From assembly GCA_013398955.1 (NCBI GenBank), contig VWPU01001326.1, positions 1 to 64,000 of the forward strand: a DNA stretch of 64,000 bases, written 5' to 3'. Each line of letters starts with the position of its first letter. The first letter of the stretch is position 1. The DNA comes from Callaeas wilsoni. Lineage: Eukaryota > Chordata > Aves > Passeriformes > Callaeidae. Made by a program: the position numbers and the translations under genes. The notes below the pieces were generated by a model. It had not been told where the DNA came from, made no database searches, and saw nothing but the letters and a program-made list of their open reading frames with translations. Positions 46,346-60,600 of this stretch are shown here, one piece after another.

Positions 46346-49300
46346 TCCCTGATTATCCCTGAGGTTCGTTAACAGACTTTTCCAGGTGTAGCAGAAGTAA
46401 AAATAAAGAGCAGCTTTAGGATGGAGCATCATGGAGTTCGCAGAAGGGACTCATGAGTTTCCTCGCAGTCCTGTGCTCCTTTATTTATTTGAGGTGTTTC
46501 TCTTGAGGAATGGGATGTGCATATGCCTCTGTGTGTGTGGATGTTTTAATTAAATTGCTAGCTGCTTCCATGTATTTGAAGCATTCCCCAGTGGTGTCTG
46601 TGTCTGTTCACTGCGAGCAGCGGGAAGGATGATGTGTTCTTGTGCACGCAGCTGCAGCACAGCAGGAAAGGGGAAGACTGAAGAGAGAGCAAACTCTGCA
46701 GCTCCTGGAGGGATGGTTGTCAGTCACATCCGCTTATCCCAGGCCCTTTGCTGCTGTGGGAATGTGCTGAGTTTCTGCTCCCCTTAGGATGATCAGCCAT
46801 CACTGCTCATAAGCACAACCTAAATGTTGGCCTGCCTGCAGAGAAACAGAAAAATTCCCTTTTTACAGCACATAAGTTTTGCTCTTGGAAGACAAGAGAG
46901 AACTGTGTCCTGATGGTGAGGTAAGCGCTAGGTCCCACATTTTTGTGGTTCCCAGAGGCAGGCTGAAGCTCTTGAATGGTTTGATTGACTTTCCGTGCCA
47001 GGTACGCTATGAGTAAGTACGAGTTCTGCTGTGCCACCTTCCAGCAGCACACGGTGCCAAGGCAGGCACACACAGGTGCCTTTAGGTACTGTCCCTGCGC
47101 TCTGGCCAAGGCACGGTTTCTCTGCTGCCTGGATACTGCCTTTGGGACGGGACCTTGTCACACTGAGGAGGGAGCTTGAGGGTCAGAGGAGGATGTGGAG
47201 GGTGGTTTGCTGCGCCCCAGGATCAGCCTGCAGCTGTATGGGCAGCAGCTCTGCACCGGAGCTTGTGGTGCTTGCGTTGGGTCGGAGCAGGTGCTGCTTC
47301 TTCCCCGCTCTTGTCGCTGCTCACTTCCCTCCTTGCACGTGTTCCTTTGAGGTTTGTGGGGCTCTGTGAATTTCAGGAGAAAGAATTTCTGTTCTCCCTA
47401 ATCTTAAAAATGCAGAATTTAAGATTTCACAGAAAATCCAGCCATTAGTTTCATTTATTCATATGCTAATGCTCATTTTGCCTTAACTATGACACAGGGA
47501 ATGAGTAGAGATGACAATTTACTCCACTTAGGGTATATAAAGGTTGCTTTTTGGATTACCCGTGACAATGGTTATCGGTAGTGGAATTGTGTCCTGAAGC
47601 ATCTGCTTCTTTTTTTTTTTTTCTCTTCATAATATTCTCACCCATTTTCCATGCTTGCATTGTTTACCCTTGACATAAATGATTATTTCTTCCAAATATA
47701 TTAAACACAATAATCAAGTTTCCATGGCTGAAGCAGATTTAATATGCATTTATAGGAAAGTATTGGACAGATTTCAGTGTTGTTATTCCAAGAATTTTAC
47801 TTGCTGATTTACTGTGCTTTGAGAGTAAGATTTTCTTTTGTGTCAGACGTGCAGCATGGCAAGCCAACAAACATGAGAATCAAGAGTGGCTTGATGCTAC
47901 AGACGAGAATGTGTGATTTTCTTTCAGTCATCTAGTTCTGTTTAATACCAAGAGAAATGGCACATCTCCCACTTCCCTGTGAGTACAGCTTCTGCATTTC
48001 TGCAGTGAATCTAGCAAAGTTTGATCAGGGCTTTCCCCAAGGGGACAGAGGAAGCTGTGGCACTGTCCACCGCTTCTCTGAGAAGAAGCTGTTTCACAGT
48101 CGAGTGAAAGGATTTTATTTTTCATGGCATAAAGACCTACGAATGTGCTCAGGGACCATACACTTCACTCCATAATTTTCTACTTGATTATGCCTTAAAA
48201 TTGTAGAGTAGTTGTATTCTTTTTGTATAGCAGTATCATGAGGGTTCAAGAATACTTCTTAACTGGCATCGAACTTTAACCTGAGCACTGAAGTTCATGG
48301 GTTTATTCACTTAATAGTTCTTGATATTCACTGATAATCACTGTCTGCCTTATCATTGTCTCTTCTTGAGGAAGGCAGAAAAAAACACGAACCAGTTTGT
48401 TCAAACTCATGAGATGAAGTGATGAAGGTCCTCATAACCTCATTACACAAAAGGAAGAGAACTGGACCAGAAGTTCACATTGTAATTAATGCTGCAGTTA
48501 TAATATAGTGTGGGAACTGTTCTGTTCTAGGCAATAAGGGAATACTTGCTCTTTCAGTCAGAGGCCTTATTATTTTTGCATTATTACTATCAGCATCACA
48601 ATTCTGCCAAATGAAAATACATATCCAGACATTACATGTTCTTCTTGCTTTTCACAGTTCATTTTTTCTGTCTGTTGATGTGTGCAAGTTCTTTCACCAT
48701 GATTTGAAACTTCTTAATGGTGTCGACAAACAATTGTACATTCCCACACTGTTAAACAAGAAATTTGTTTTTCTTCTTTCCCTTGGGGTAGGCAAGGACC
48801 TAAGAAGATTACATTACAGAAGACAGATTTCTGCTCTTCATGTAAGAAGAAAATCTATTTCTAATCTGGTTTGGGATGAGAATTCATAGTGACCATCTGT
48901 GTGAAAATTTTACCCATAGTAATTTAATTTTAAAAAAAAATCTGGCTCAAAATATCAGTGCTTTTTTTTGCCTTTTTTTTCCTCTCCATGAGTAAGGTTT
49001 CCTAGTCTGGCATCTCAGGGCAGAGCATCTGCTTCAAAGATGTCTTTGGAGGTTCTGAGTTATTAATCCTTACCTTTTTAACAAATTTTTTCCATCATGC
49101 TGCCTCATATAGCCAGTAAGGAGTCTCCAGCTGTTTTGGGCATGGTCTATAACATTCATCTCACTTCATCAGAGATACAACCATGCTTCATTCCTTAACA
49201 TGAATGTCGTGTTCATATTTTTCCTTAAAAAAGTTAATTTGACATTGTGATTTCCACATGCAAATTGTGAATTTGTGATTATTGTGATTAATCATTCAAA

Positions 49301-52300
49301 ATTTTGACAGAATCTTTTTACTAAAAGTGATCATGCCTCACATTTCAGCCTATTAAAAGCAAAATTACAATGGCGTCAGACAGAAGGCTAATAATAACTA
49401 GAAAGTCCAGTCTGCACATGCTTTTTTCGTTATGATTGACAACCTGTTTAGAAATTCTATGTTTGTAAGTTCCAGCCCAGATTTTCACTAGGTCTCAGTG
49501 AATATTTATTGGAATTCGCAGATACTTCGTAGTTAGGCTGTATTCTATCCCCACGGGAACGTTTTTGCACTGGATGTTCAAATAGTTATCCTTTATTCAC
49601 ATAAATACTTCAACAAATATTCAACATTCACATTACATTAAATAATGTACTTACATTCATGTAATATATTGACATTAATCTCAATAAAAATGTAAAATGT
49701 TGGTTGCTTGTTAGGTTAAGGATGCTACTGGGTATCAGAGGGGAGCGCTGTTCCCAAAACTCTTTGACCTGGTTCCCTGCAAGAAAGCAGTTAAAAGCCA
49801 ACACGGAGATGAAAATATCTTTCACAGCTGTGACAGCACAACATATGTTACAACTTTGTGTGAAAATGAGCAGAGACAATTTAAACTCTGCATTTGGCCG
49901 ATTAGTCTTATGGTGTCTTTTCTTTGACAATAAAGATGCCGTTGGCAAAACCTATCCAGAAAGGACAGAGTGGGTATTCCTGCAGAGACTGCCTAGTAGA
50001 TTGGGATGCTTCTGGCATACAGATAGTTGTAGCAGATGTTTCCAATTAACTGTAATAATTCTGAAAAATAAATGAACTTTCTTCAGGATCTCCATGATGA
50101 ATATTGATGTGGTGGCAGTCTCCTCATCCTGGGAGTGCTCACAGTAGCAGTGCTTGGGGTGGAGAGGATAAAATATTGAAAGGTGATGATTTGCCAGAAA
50201 AGCTGAAGATTCAGATCCTTGCACAGGGCAGAATGAGGAAAGAACTTTTGTCTCAGTTTCTCTGCATGTCCTGGCTTTTCCCCTCAAGCAAGGGGAGGGC
50301 AGGCAGCCCCCCAGGGCAGGCCGGGGGATGGTGGCCTGTGTACGAGACACCACACCATGGGGTCATAGCCAGGGGGACGTCCATTGCTGCAGGACACAGT
50401 GGATGGCTTTGTTCAGGCCCTAGGTGAGCTTGGTGCCAAAAGGATTTGTTCCTTGCGTGCTCGGACTTGTGAGGAGCACGATGCTGGTGGAGACATGAGC
50501 TCTTCAGGGATCCCAGAGCTCTCCACGTGGAGACACTTGGTTTGCTTGGAAACACTTTGAATGACATATGGAGAGCTGAACTTGGTGTGGCTGTGCTATG
50601 GGATACCAGAGTGAGCATGGTGGTTTCTGGTACAGATTTTTTCAGGGCTTCAGGACTCTTTTTGTGTGCTGTGCATAAACAGATGGCGAGCTCTACTGTT
50701 TATTAAAAAAAAAAAAAGGCAAAGAATCTTTCACAACTTGCACAGAATTTAATATGGCTTTATTTTAGCGTAGTTACTTTTCTTGTTAAATCTATTTTGC
50801 TTTATTTTCTTCTTTGTAGGTGTATTTCTTTTCATACATGTAGCAAAGTCTAAGTCTAAGTAGTTTTAATTTGAACTTGATGATTTTTTTTTTTTTGAAT
50901 GCACCAGTATTTTTGCCAGTTCTGCTTGTTACTCTCTTCATAGCTTTGTTGCAAGACACATTTTTGCTCTGATTTCACATAGTTCTTTCTACACTCCTAA
51001 ACTCTTGCATTTATAATTTCTTATATAGTAGATTCCACTTCTTGACAGGGATGGCAAGCATTGCTAGTGTCACTTCTTTGCTTTTATTTTTGTTCCTTTC
51101 AAAAGCTAAAGCCACGAGTGAGGTTATTTGAACGAGGCATGCTCTATGTTTTCCACGTTAGCTCTCCAAAGCCTCCTCATCCGTAGCGTTGGCAGCGTGT
51201 CCCGCTTGTGATGTCGCAGAGTCAAGGTCTGGTTTGGAGTGGTGACCAAGCTAGCCATCGAGATCAAAACTTCCTGGCTGATGTTGCTGCCCCAATAATA
51301 TGCCTCTTAGCTGTAAAACCCACAGGGAATTAATCTTCCTTTAATTCCTGTTTATTGCTCCTGCCCTTTTATGCAGTGAGGGTATTAGAGCGGTTGCAAT
51401 GCAGACCCATCGTGTGGGGTCCTGCCTGCTGCTGTCCTTTGACACGAGCCTTCAGTTACTCCATGCTGCTTCTTTTGGCTTCTAGAAACTCAGCTTCACA
51501 GGCTGTAAAGGGTCTGTGTAGTGTTTCTTTAGAGAAAGCCCAACTGACCGTGCATAATCTTAAGCCACTGTATTTTCCAGTACTTTATTTATCTGCTTTC
51601 AGTAGAGAATTGCATGTTTAAGAGACAAAAACTTTAACACTACCAAGTAGTTCCTTGCAAGATTTTTTTAAAGGGAATTGTTTGCAAAGCAAACTTCCTT
51701 GCTCATTGCCACCATTTGGGAGTGTCTCTAGTTTACTGCTGAGTCAGGAAAACACAGAAGATGGGCTCTTAGCAGTGCTAGGAATCCTTCCTCTTGCACG
51801 TGTGCAGCTCTGTTTTGTTTTCACACATTTATCCACCCTTCAGACACTATTAGTGAGAACATAAAATTATATGGAGGGGTAGGGCTGTTTCTTTTGTCTT
51901 TTTTATGTTAAGGCAAATTGAGGATAGGAGGATGATGCTGAGTCAAAATGATAATCTCTGTAACTCTTGTAGGGCTAGCGCTAAAACAAAAATGAGATAT
52001 GACAAGAGGTCTTGACCAAATGAAAATTGTGAAGCCAAAAACACAAATGTGAAAGACAAATGGTTCCTATGAACTCCCATCTGTATTGAAAAAGACTATG
52101 TAAAGAGCAGGGTTTAAACTTTTTTGGCTGCATGCCTGCATGGGACAGAATGTATTTAAAACAATTCCTGTAAAGGCTTCTTCCTAAGCAGGCATGTCTG
52201 GAGAAATGAATGACTGATGCAGCACCACAGGCTCACAGTGGGTGTGTTGCTCCTGCACACAGGATCAGGTTCTGGCCTTTTCCACCTGCAGAAAGCCAGA

Positions 52301-55300
52301 GCCTTCCTAATGATTTCAACAGAGCAACTGCACAAAGATTTGCATAGGAAAAAATGGGAAGTTGCAAACATGATGGGAATATAGTCTTTCAGATTATTTG
52401 CTGTGATTTTTCGCCTTCATTTTAACCACTTCCTGGCTAGAGTGCTGCAAGAACAAAACCATGGTCTTCTGAAACTATTTTCTAGGCATTTTAAAAGGTG
52501 CTCTTGCAGCATAGATGAAGCATTAATGTAGCAGTGCTTTGGTGTGCCTGGGGGATTTATGTTGTGTTGATTCAGTGATGAATCAAGTAGGCAATATGCA
52601 GTGCTGAGAGAGGTACTGCTAATGCTGCCAGAGGAGAGGGGCTGGAGCAGCAGGCAGGGGAAGGACAGGGATGCAGCTGCAGCAAAGGGGTGGCTGAAGA
52701 ACAGGAGCACAGAGCAGAATTCAGAGAAGGGAGGTCACAGGTAACAGCAGACCTTGACTGGTCTTGTCTTTGTATCCACGAACAGTGGTTTTGCACATAG
52801 TTTATAGTGTGTGGTAAATATGTACTTTGCCTGGAGGCGTGACTTCAGGCCCTTATCTTTTGTGCTCTCCCCTGTGTTAAATATTGTTATAAAACCCCAA
52901 ATAGCATGGTGAGTGGGTTTTTTTTGTTTTATTTTGTTTCTTAAAGAGGCTATTGGCAATTATTGTTATATCAGTAAGGAGCAACATAAAAGCCAAAGCA
53001 TTTGATGCCTCCCATGCTTACTTGACAACATTAAATTAATGTAAAAAATGCTCCCTATTTAAATGAGCAAATATCTAAATGACTGCCTAACTTATTCACA
53101 TTTTTGCATTAAGCTCTTCTTGTGTTTTACAAGCTTATGACCAAGCAAAATAAGTTTTGTTTTATCAGGACTTGGAATTAATTGAAAGACTGAACTTAAA
53201 AAAATCCAACTAACCAAGCAGTAAAAGTTGCTTGATGGAGAGAGGAAAGGAGATTTCTCTGTGTGTACAAGATTTATAATTTTTGAAAGTGTATCTGCCA
53301 GCCCAGTTATATCTCTGTCCTAATAGGATCACTTGGAGGATATCTGTATATGTCTTGTATTTCACATTCTTAACATCTGGGTTTTAGTTTTGAAGTGGCT
53401 GCACATGTGAAATACCAGACATACAAATGTGAAATACCCTTCTTTGAGTGTACTTTCTTTGTATTCTATAAAATTAGGAAAGTAAAAAAAATTAAGAGAT
53501 CCACATTAGTTGGGATTATTGCCTGAGATGCTTCCCGTGTCAGAAAGTACTGATTTGTTTCCCAGGGCATACTTTGCAGGCTGATGTTCCTAGGAGATTT
53601 GTCCAAGCAAAGATAAGCAGGCTTTGACTCATGGTGAATTCTGGTATCTAATGCAGAGAGGATGCTAACAGCCACGCAAAAATCGGATTTTTTAAATGAT
53701 GGAAAAAGAGAATGAGTGTTTTGTCTTTCCTTTCCTCAGTTAGTAAAAGCAAAGGTGGGGAGGGTACAATTACCATTTGTTGAACATTATTCCTGAAACC
53801 CTTCAGGGAGGGTGAGGCTTTCCTAAACATTCGACATGATGAAGTTGTTTCTTCTGCCCCACCTAATTCAAATGAAGTGCTTCTTCTTGCAGTGTGTAAA
53901 GCACACTCATCTTGTCCCTGGCTGGAATGTGAGCAGCACTTTGCTGCCCGGATTCCCACGGCAGCAGCAAGCAATCTTGTCTGCAGTTAAGATGCTCTCC
54001 ATCATCACGGGACTGTCACTGGTGTCTCAGAGGCAGCAGCCAGGGTCCCGGTGGGGAAGCTCACAGCTGGCTGCAGCTGCTCCAATGCCTCCTTCATGGA
54101 GGGAGGAATGTACATGAAAAAAGAGAGGAACTGTAATGAAATCCATTAACAACTGTTAGGAAGGAAACAAGCTCGTGTAGATGAATTTTAGTGGAACAAA
54201 AGCTATTCATACAAAGCCACCTTCTGTGTTGTAATAACTGATGGCTATGCCACAGGGTGACCCCTCTTCCCAGGGCCTTGCTAGATGGCAGGGTGGTGAA
54301 GGTGGGGACCCCCAGACTTTTTCCTGCTCTGACACAGTACAGAGGACCCCAGTTGCACTTCCTGGCTGTGGCTGAGGTGCTGGCAGGAGTGCTGCCCACT
54401 GGCTGCCAGGCCACTGCTTTCTCTGCAGTCAAAGGAAGGGAGCTCTGTGAAAACCAGGCTCACAGTATGGTGGGGGGAGGGATGTATGCACTGGACTTGG
54501 GGGGAAGCACATGAGGGCTTCTTTTCTTGTTCATCTCCCCTCAGGCTTAGCAGAAAATATTTTTCTCACATCCCTGGCTGTCCATCTGGCTGCTTTGGTG
54601 TGGGAGAAAACACATGCTGAAGCCCATACAATTTGCATGGATTTAATGCAAATACCAAAGCAGAATTTCAGGAGTTGGTTAAGTGTGGGTTTTTTTCTAA
54701 AAGGCTAATGTAATCTTCTGTGGTGTGTGATTACATCTTCTGGCAAAGCTTGCTTGATTAAGCAAATCCCATTTCTGAGATTTAGGATTTTATGCTAGCA
54801 TCTCTCCCAGTTCAATGAGTTGGCATAGGAAGTTCTGTTTACTGTCTTCTCCAGTGCATTTAGTCCAGCATGGAGTCTGGAGGTGGTGAATATGCACACT
54901 AACACTCTGGCTGTCTCAGCCACTCATGTAAATGAAGAAGTTCAAAGAGTTAAAAAAAAAATATCTTATCATCCACAAGTTACTGCAGATTTCCTTTAAA
55001 CATCATATTCAGTTCTCACTGGCAGAGTGATTTAAAAGGTCATTTTCAAAAGAGAGAGACATACAAATGTTCTGGGGAGTCTTCTTTGTTGGAACATTGG
55101 TCAGAGCAGTGATGCTCTGCATCCTCCTTCCATTAGTCCACTCCACGTGTCACCTCCCGTGCACAGGAGGAAGGTGGTAGGTGGTGGCACCCAAAAGACA
55201 GCTACCTGCACAACTCACCCACTGAAATGGAGGGGAAGGCTGGCCAGTGGTGGTCTGCCTCAGCGCCTTCGTTTGGCAACACCTGCTTTATTGAGCCATG

Positions 55301-57675
55301 CTCCTGTACAGCCTCGATGTTACAGGGTCAAGTCTCCCTTGCAGATGGCTTTCGTGTTCCAAAGGCTGGTGGCGTAGGGCCACGCCAAGAGCTGGGTCTC
55401 TGATTGCTGGCTGGAATGTATTCTTGATGCTCAAGATAGCTTTCATTATGTTGATATTAGTTATTTAAGAAAACGTAAGCCAACCAGCTTCTGTCACAGC
55501 CTCGCTGTGTGACCAGGGCAAAGGCTTTATTAGCAGATACTTTGAGAGCTTTTATGGAACTCCCCTGGTCAATAGACACCTGGTTTATTGGGCCACTTCA
55601 CTCTCAGAAGTGACTGTTTAAAGTATACTTTAAAGTCAGGGCAGGGCCCAGTTTCTCAGCACCTTTGCGTAAGACTGGTTTTATCAGCCGCTTGAAAGAT
55701 TTTCTCTTTTAAGTTCCTTTTTAATTAGTCTCTAAATTCTTTCAGTTCAGTCTTGTGAACCAAGCGTGGGTGGGGCTTTCAGATATGTGTCAATCCATCC
55801 ATGATGGGTATCTCCAAGGGAGAACAAAGTATTGAAGGACAGTATTAGTTAAAAAGCAGGTCTGCTCTGTCACAGGTAGTGTGGAGCCCAGGCAAAAAGC
55901 ATAAAATCTCACAATAACAATAGCAGAGAGAAGGTGGAAACACCATGTCTTCCTGATCTGTTGTTCACCTGCTTCAAAAGCTGTATGAATCTGAGAGGTC
56001 AGCAGATCCTTTAGGATTTTTTTTCTTTTATACAAGAAACACAGGTCAAACTTTGGGCAACACTGATAGATTTCGGTCTAGTGTCACATGAAGCAGGTGC
56101 AGGGGCAGCCAGCTCACTGTTCTGTCCTGTGGGTACTTAGGAGGACAGCACAAAGAGCTTTAGTTGCATCAAGAAATGTTTGATGTAATTAACCAGGTTT
56201 TTGTTTGGAATGGGTCTAACGTTGTCCATCGTGTTTTTCCTGATTTTTAAACCAGTTTTCACTGTGAAAGATGTAGTGATAATGAAAGAGCCCAAGAACT
56301 GTTAGCTGACAGTCTACATCCCATCCTGTTTTTCCTGAAATTAAACTTTGAGTATTAACACTATCTCAATTCACCGATTCACTGTGGTTAAACAAAGGTT
56401 TCTAAGAGTGGGGATTTTAAATTTTTTTTTCTTTTCCCACATTCCTTGTTTTATGAATAAATAAATGTTGTGGACACCTTTATTACCAATGCAACACTTA
56501 AATGTGCTTCCACAGTTTCTACATGGCAGTGGCTGTGGTAGGAGGACTTGTATAGTTTGTGCAAATGCTTGTACAGAGAAAATCACGTCTTAATAATTAC
56601 TTTTCATATAATGCAATTTCCTGAGGACAAACAATTTTATCTGGTATGCTTTGGCTGAGTACGATGGCACCACTCATGGCAGAAAAACTGGGATGATTCA
56701 AACGGGTCTGGCAGGATCAAGACTCAGAAATGCAAGTCAGCCATTGGAGGTGAGATGCAGAGCAGTTGTGGATGGTGATGAAGTAGTGACAAAGCTTCTC
56801 TCCATCCCAGCTTGTCAGCAAATGACAGGAGGATGTCCTTTTTTGTCTCTTGCACTTATAATCTCAAAATTAAACCCTCATAAATAGATTTTTATCTTCT
56901 GGTGGCTGTTTTCCTGATTTGAATGGTGTCACTTCCATTTCCAGAACCTCTGCCCACTAGCATCTTATAGTCTGATCAATTATTTTGAGCGTACTCTAAT
57001 CATCTTTGACTTTTTTTTTTTTTTAAATATTCCCTTGTGCATTAGAGTTTAGCAATTTGATTTAGATAATCAGATCTTGTCCATATATTCAAATAATTCA
57101 GGAGAGTTTCTCCTAGTTAGATATGACAGTATAGGATAATGGATTTGCACAATTTTTAAGCTAAATCTGAAAACATTTGGATATCTTGAGTCAGAAAGAT
57201 CTTTGACCTGAAATTTAATTAAGGAGTGGAAAATAGGAAAAGTGGGTGGATGCAGGAGAGGATTAAACAAAAAAGAAAATATCTGTTCCTTCAAGATTTT
57301 GGTCCTGTTAAATGGTGTAAAAAGCTCTTGTCATAGAATATTGAGGCCTTATAAATGGCATAAATTTGAAAATTAGGGATAGTGGAAAATGAAAACTTAG
57401 TAATTTGATTCCTTTCTTCATTTTTAACAAAAATGAGTGAGCTGCAGGGGAGAATAAAATACAGCTGAAGTCGAAGGAAGCACATTTGTAGCCATCTATG
57501 TCCTAATGAGTACCATTAGGAAGCCATATGTAAGTATTTAGCCTTGACTGTAATGGATTGAATACATTTGGTCTTGTCTGGATGAAACGAGCCCAAATCT
57601 ATCAAGTACATGGGTGAAAAAACAGTTGGAAATTTTGGTTACTACAAATGGAAACCAAAGAGCCATGCTCAAATG
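46346..57675. other. Intronic unique sequence with simple tracts, no gene recognised
   Basis: Unique sequence with alternating A/T-rich and GC-richer patches (46930-47360, 50100-50600, 53850-54500, 55140-55380). Homopolymers include T13 at 47610-47622, A12 at 50705-50716, T13 at 50884-50896 and T14 at 57011-57024. The interval 47450-47780 is unique and A/T-rich with TGTTTAC and ATGCAT words and looks enhancer-like. Strong but unpaired acceptor-like sites end at about 50819, 53898 and 54544. Open frames in the GC-richer patches overlap on both strands and have no domain. Confidence 0.45.
50884..50896 (+). repeat. Poly-T tract (T13)
   Basis: A simple homopolymer, one of several in this part of the intron (also T13 at 47610, A12 at 50705 and T14 at 57011). 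Confidence 0.9.
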
Positions 57676-57699
57676 CTTTCACCTCAGATGAGGTGAAAG
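57676..57699. repeat. 24-bp palindrome, 11-bp perfect arms
   Basis: CTTTCACCTCA (57676-57686) and TGAGGTGAAAG (57689-57699) are exact reverse complements around a 2-base centre. Each arm carries a CACCT/AGGTG core, which is the core of ZEB/Snail sites and resembles a T-box half site, so the whole could be a paired binding site. A chance perfect 11-bp match at this spacing is uncommon, though not impossible in 64 kb. Confidence 0.8.
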
Positions 57700-60600
57700 T
57701 TTCAGTTCCACTATCAGTGCTTATCAGACAGGTGAGAAATAAAATCGCAAATGACATCAGTTATTCTTAAATACTTTGCTGGATGTGTAGTAGTTCATAA
57801 GTACTGTAATGTTGCAAACCAACTTCCATAAGAAAAATTATTTAAGAAAATTATTTGCATTCTTGTAGTACAAAATATTAGACTTAGATTGTACTGGTAC
57901 ACTTCAGATCTTTGTAAGGCTTTGACTTGACTGCTCTGAGAAGGGGCTTTGGACACATGCGTGTTATGCCAAGCTAAAAATCCACATGACCTGAGTTAAT
58001 CGAGAGTTAAAGAGCTTTTAGCAGAGAACAGAGCCTAGACCCAAATGATCTGTGCCCAAGTAAAATACTTCAGTTTGATCAATAGCTCAAAATGAAATAT
58101 AGGCCTCTTAGCAGTGGGGGCAGTCTGGTGTGTGTTTGTCTTCAGCATGCATAGGAGATGTGCCCTTCCCAGCTCTCACAGGCTCCCAGCCAGAGCAAGA
58201 GGTGATGCTTGATTAAGTGTAATTTTGTTTTCAGTCTCGCATAGATGGAGAGGACCTGGTATGATCCAGTATTTGTCTCAGGCAAGCAGAAGGGCCTGAT
58301 GAGGTGCATGTACCAATGCCACACAACACTACAAATAAAACTGTCACTGGAAGTAATGCTCTTGGAAAGAAGGAACAGCAGCGACACATTTGACTGGAAA
58401 AACTGTAATTGAGGGAAGTCTAGAATAAGCCGTGTTATCAAATTGGTTTTCATCAACAGCTAATCCAAATTTAACTAAGATCTCTCGGGTTCAGGCTTCA
58501 TTATCACCTAATGCAGGCTGAACACATCTATCCTGGACTCGTTGGAGATTTGATATAACACCTATTTAGAGAAGTAATTTACAAGTGTAAGTCTTATCTG
58601 TATGGCCAGAAATGTTCATAATTTGCTTAGAGATGTTTGCTTTGTATTTGTAAAGATTGAATTTGCTATCAGGGTGTTAGAGTGGCAGTGACTAAGTCTT
58701 GGCGTATGTCTTTGGAGGAAGAATCTCTTGGCCTTGTGTTTTCAGAAAACTGAATGTTGAGTCCCTCTTTCTCTTAGTTGTAGATGTAAAGTGGGAGTCT
58801 GAACATGTGTGTGTTTTAAAATCCTGTAAGCAAACCAGATTTTTCAGAATAGCATCATACTAAGAAATCTAATAGTTTTTCTACACCTCCAAAGACACAT
58901 ATGGCACCCTCCTGTCCCTGCCAGAGGATGTGTGCTGTGCTCCTTCCCTCTTGCATGATTTTATGGAGAAGTTCTTCTCTGAAACTTTCATTCTGTGGTT
59001 CCTTAATCCATCTCTCCACTGAATGACAGAGTCCTTCTACCACCTAAGCTGCCCTGAGTAATATCCTTGTGGTTTTATACACTTTGAGAGCTAAGGATGT
59101 GTGAGATAGAGGTGAGGGGTATCTCAGATTGATAGTGTACATCCAAAGATACTGCAAGTTAATGGAATTGCTTTGAATACACCAATGAAAGTGAGGTTTT
59201 TTTCTGTACTTCTAAAATATTTGTAAGAATAGTCTGAAAGTATTCATTTTTCATGGAGACCTGACAAATAATATCTGGATCTTTACTTGCCATAGATGCG
59301 GGGAAAAAAGACAGTAAGGCCTTTAAAAAATGAAAATCAGGTAGGATCACAAAGATTCAGAAAGAGAAGGATCTCCAAAGAAAAAATCAATAAACCATGT
59401 CATGTAAACCACTTATATGTAAGTGATAAACCTCTCTACATCTGTTGACCAGTGTAAAGACTATGAGTTTTGGCTTTCACATTTGAGTTTGTGTACACTA
59501 AGTACATGATCCCTTAAGTAAAATCTAAAGGTACAACTTGTTAGAGATGAAGTCAGGTGGCACAGGCAGGCTTCTCCACTCCAGACTCAAGATTTCCAAG
59601 AGAATTAACCATCTTTAGTGTTCTTAACTACCTCCAAACCAAAATACACCATTTTCAGGCACCTGTTGATGGTATGTTGTGGTTTCTAAATGTTGTATAG
59701 CAAAAGAAGAAAGTGATATGAGAAGAGTAACGCCAAGGACCACTGATTTATGGGGACTGGAAACTTAGGAGAAGCAGAAAAAGGAGGAGGAATAAAGCTG
59801 GCCTGTTGGACATTGCTCTTGACTATACTTGACCTGTTTTAGTTGTAGTTCTGCTTGCCTCTGGCCTCAAGCATTTCCTAATGTATTTTACCATTAGATG
59901 TTGCATCCTTTACTAAATCTTGAATGGTGTGTGTAGGCTGACCCCCACACAGTTCTCTCTTCAGGCATCCTGTTGAATAACCATCTGAATAAATAACCAC
60001 CTCAGCACTGGTTTATAAAGGATAGTGGTGTATGGAGCTTTGAGATTACTTACGAAATTCTGCAAAAAGAGATCCATACTGTCATACTGACCCTGGAAGC
60101 TACTCTGAAATACATTGTAGATATTTACAGTGTTCAGTCAAAGAACATCTGATTTCATTTATTGCCATGGAGTTGTGGGGCTCTGCTGATATAAAGCTCT
60201 CTTGATCCTGCTGAAGTCCATTTGACAAGATGCTTAAGACAAATTTTATCTTATTAGTAGATAAAAGAAAATAGTATTCTTAAGAATTGTTATTAAAGAA
60301 TAAAATTAGAAGAGGGGATTGCTCATTTACAGCTGTCCTGTATCAGCTTAATTTTGAGTCCAAGATGCGGAGTTTTACTGGTCTGTTACTACTCAGACAC
60401 TGAACTGAGCACTGCTGCTCAGTTCTCCTGAAAATTGTTTTGGAGCTTAGCTTCAGTGAACTGCTTTGAAACAACATATTTTCAAAAAATGTGTATAAAT
60501 TCCCTCTGGAAGTTACCTTCTTACTTTGCTGTCTCATGTTACAAACTCAAATATGTTAATTTGGAAGAGGCGTACCTTTGATTGTTCATTACTCAAGATA

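Noticed and set aside
59680..59890. Possible LTR with AATAAA at about 59791
   Set aside because: No convincing TG/CA ends or target-site duplication could be found.
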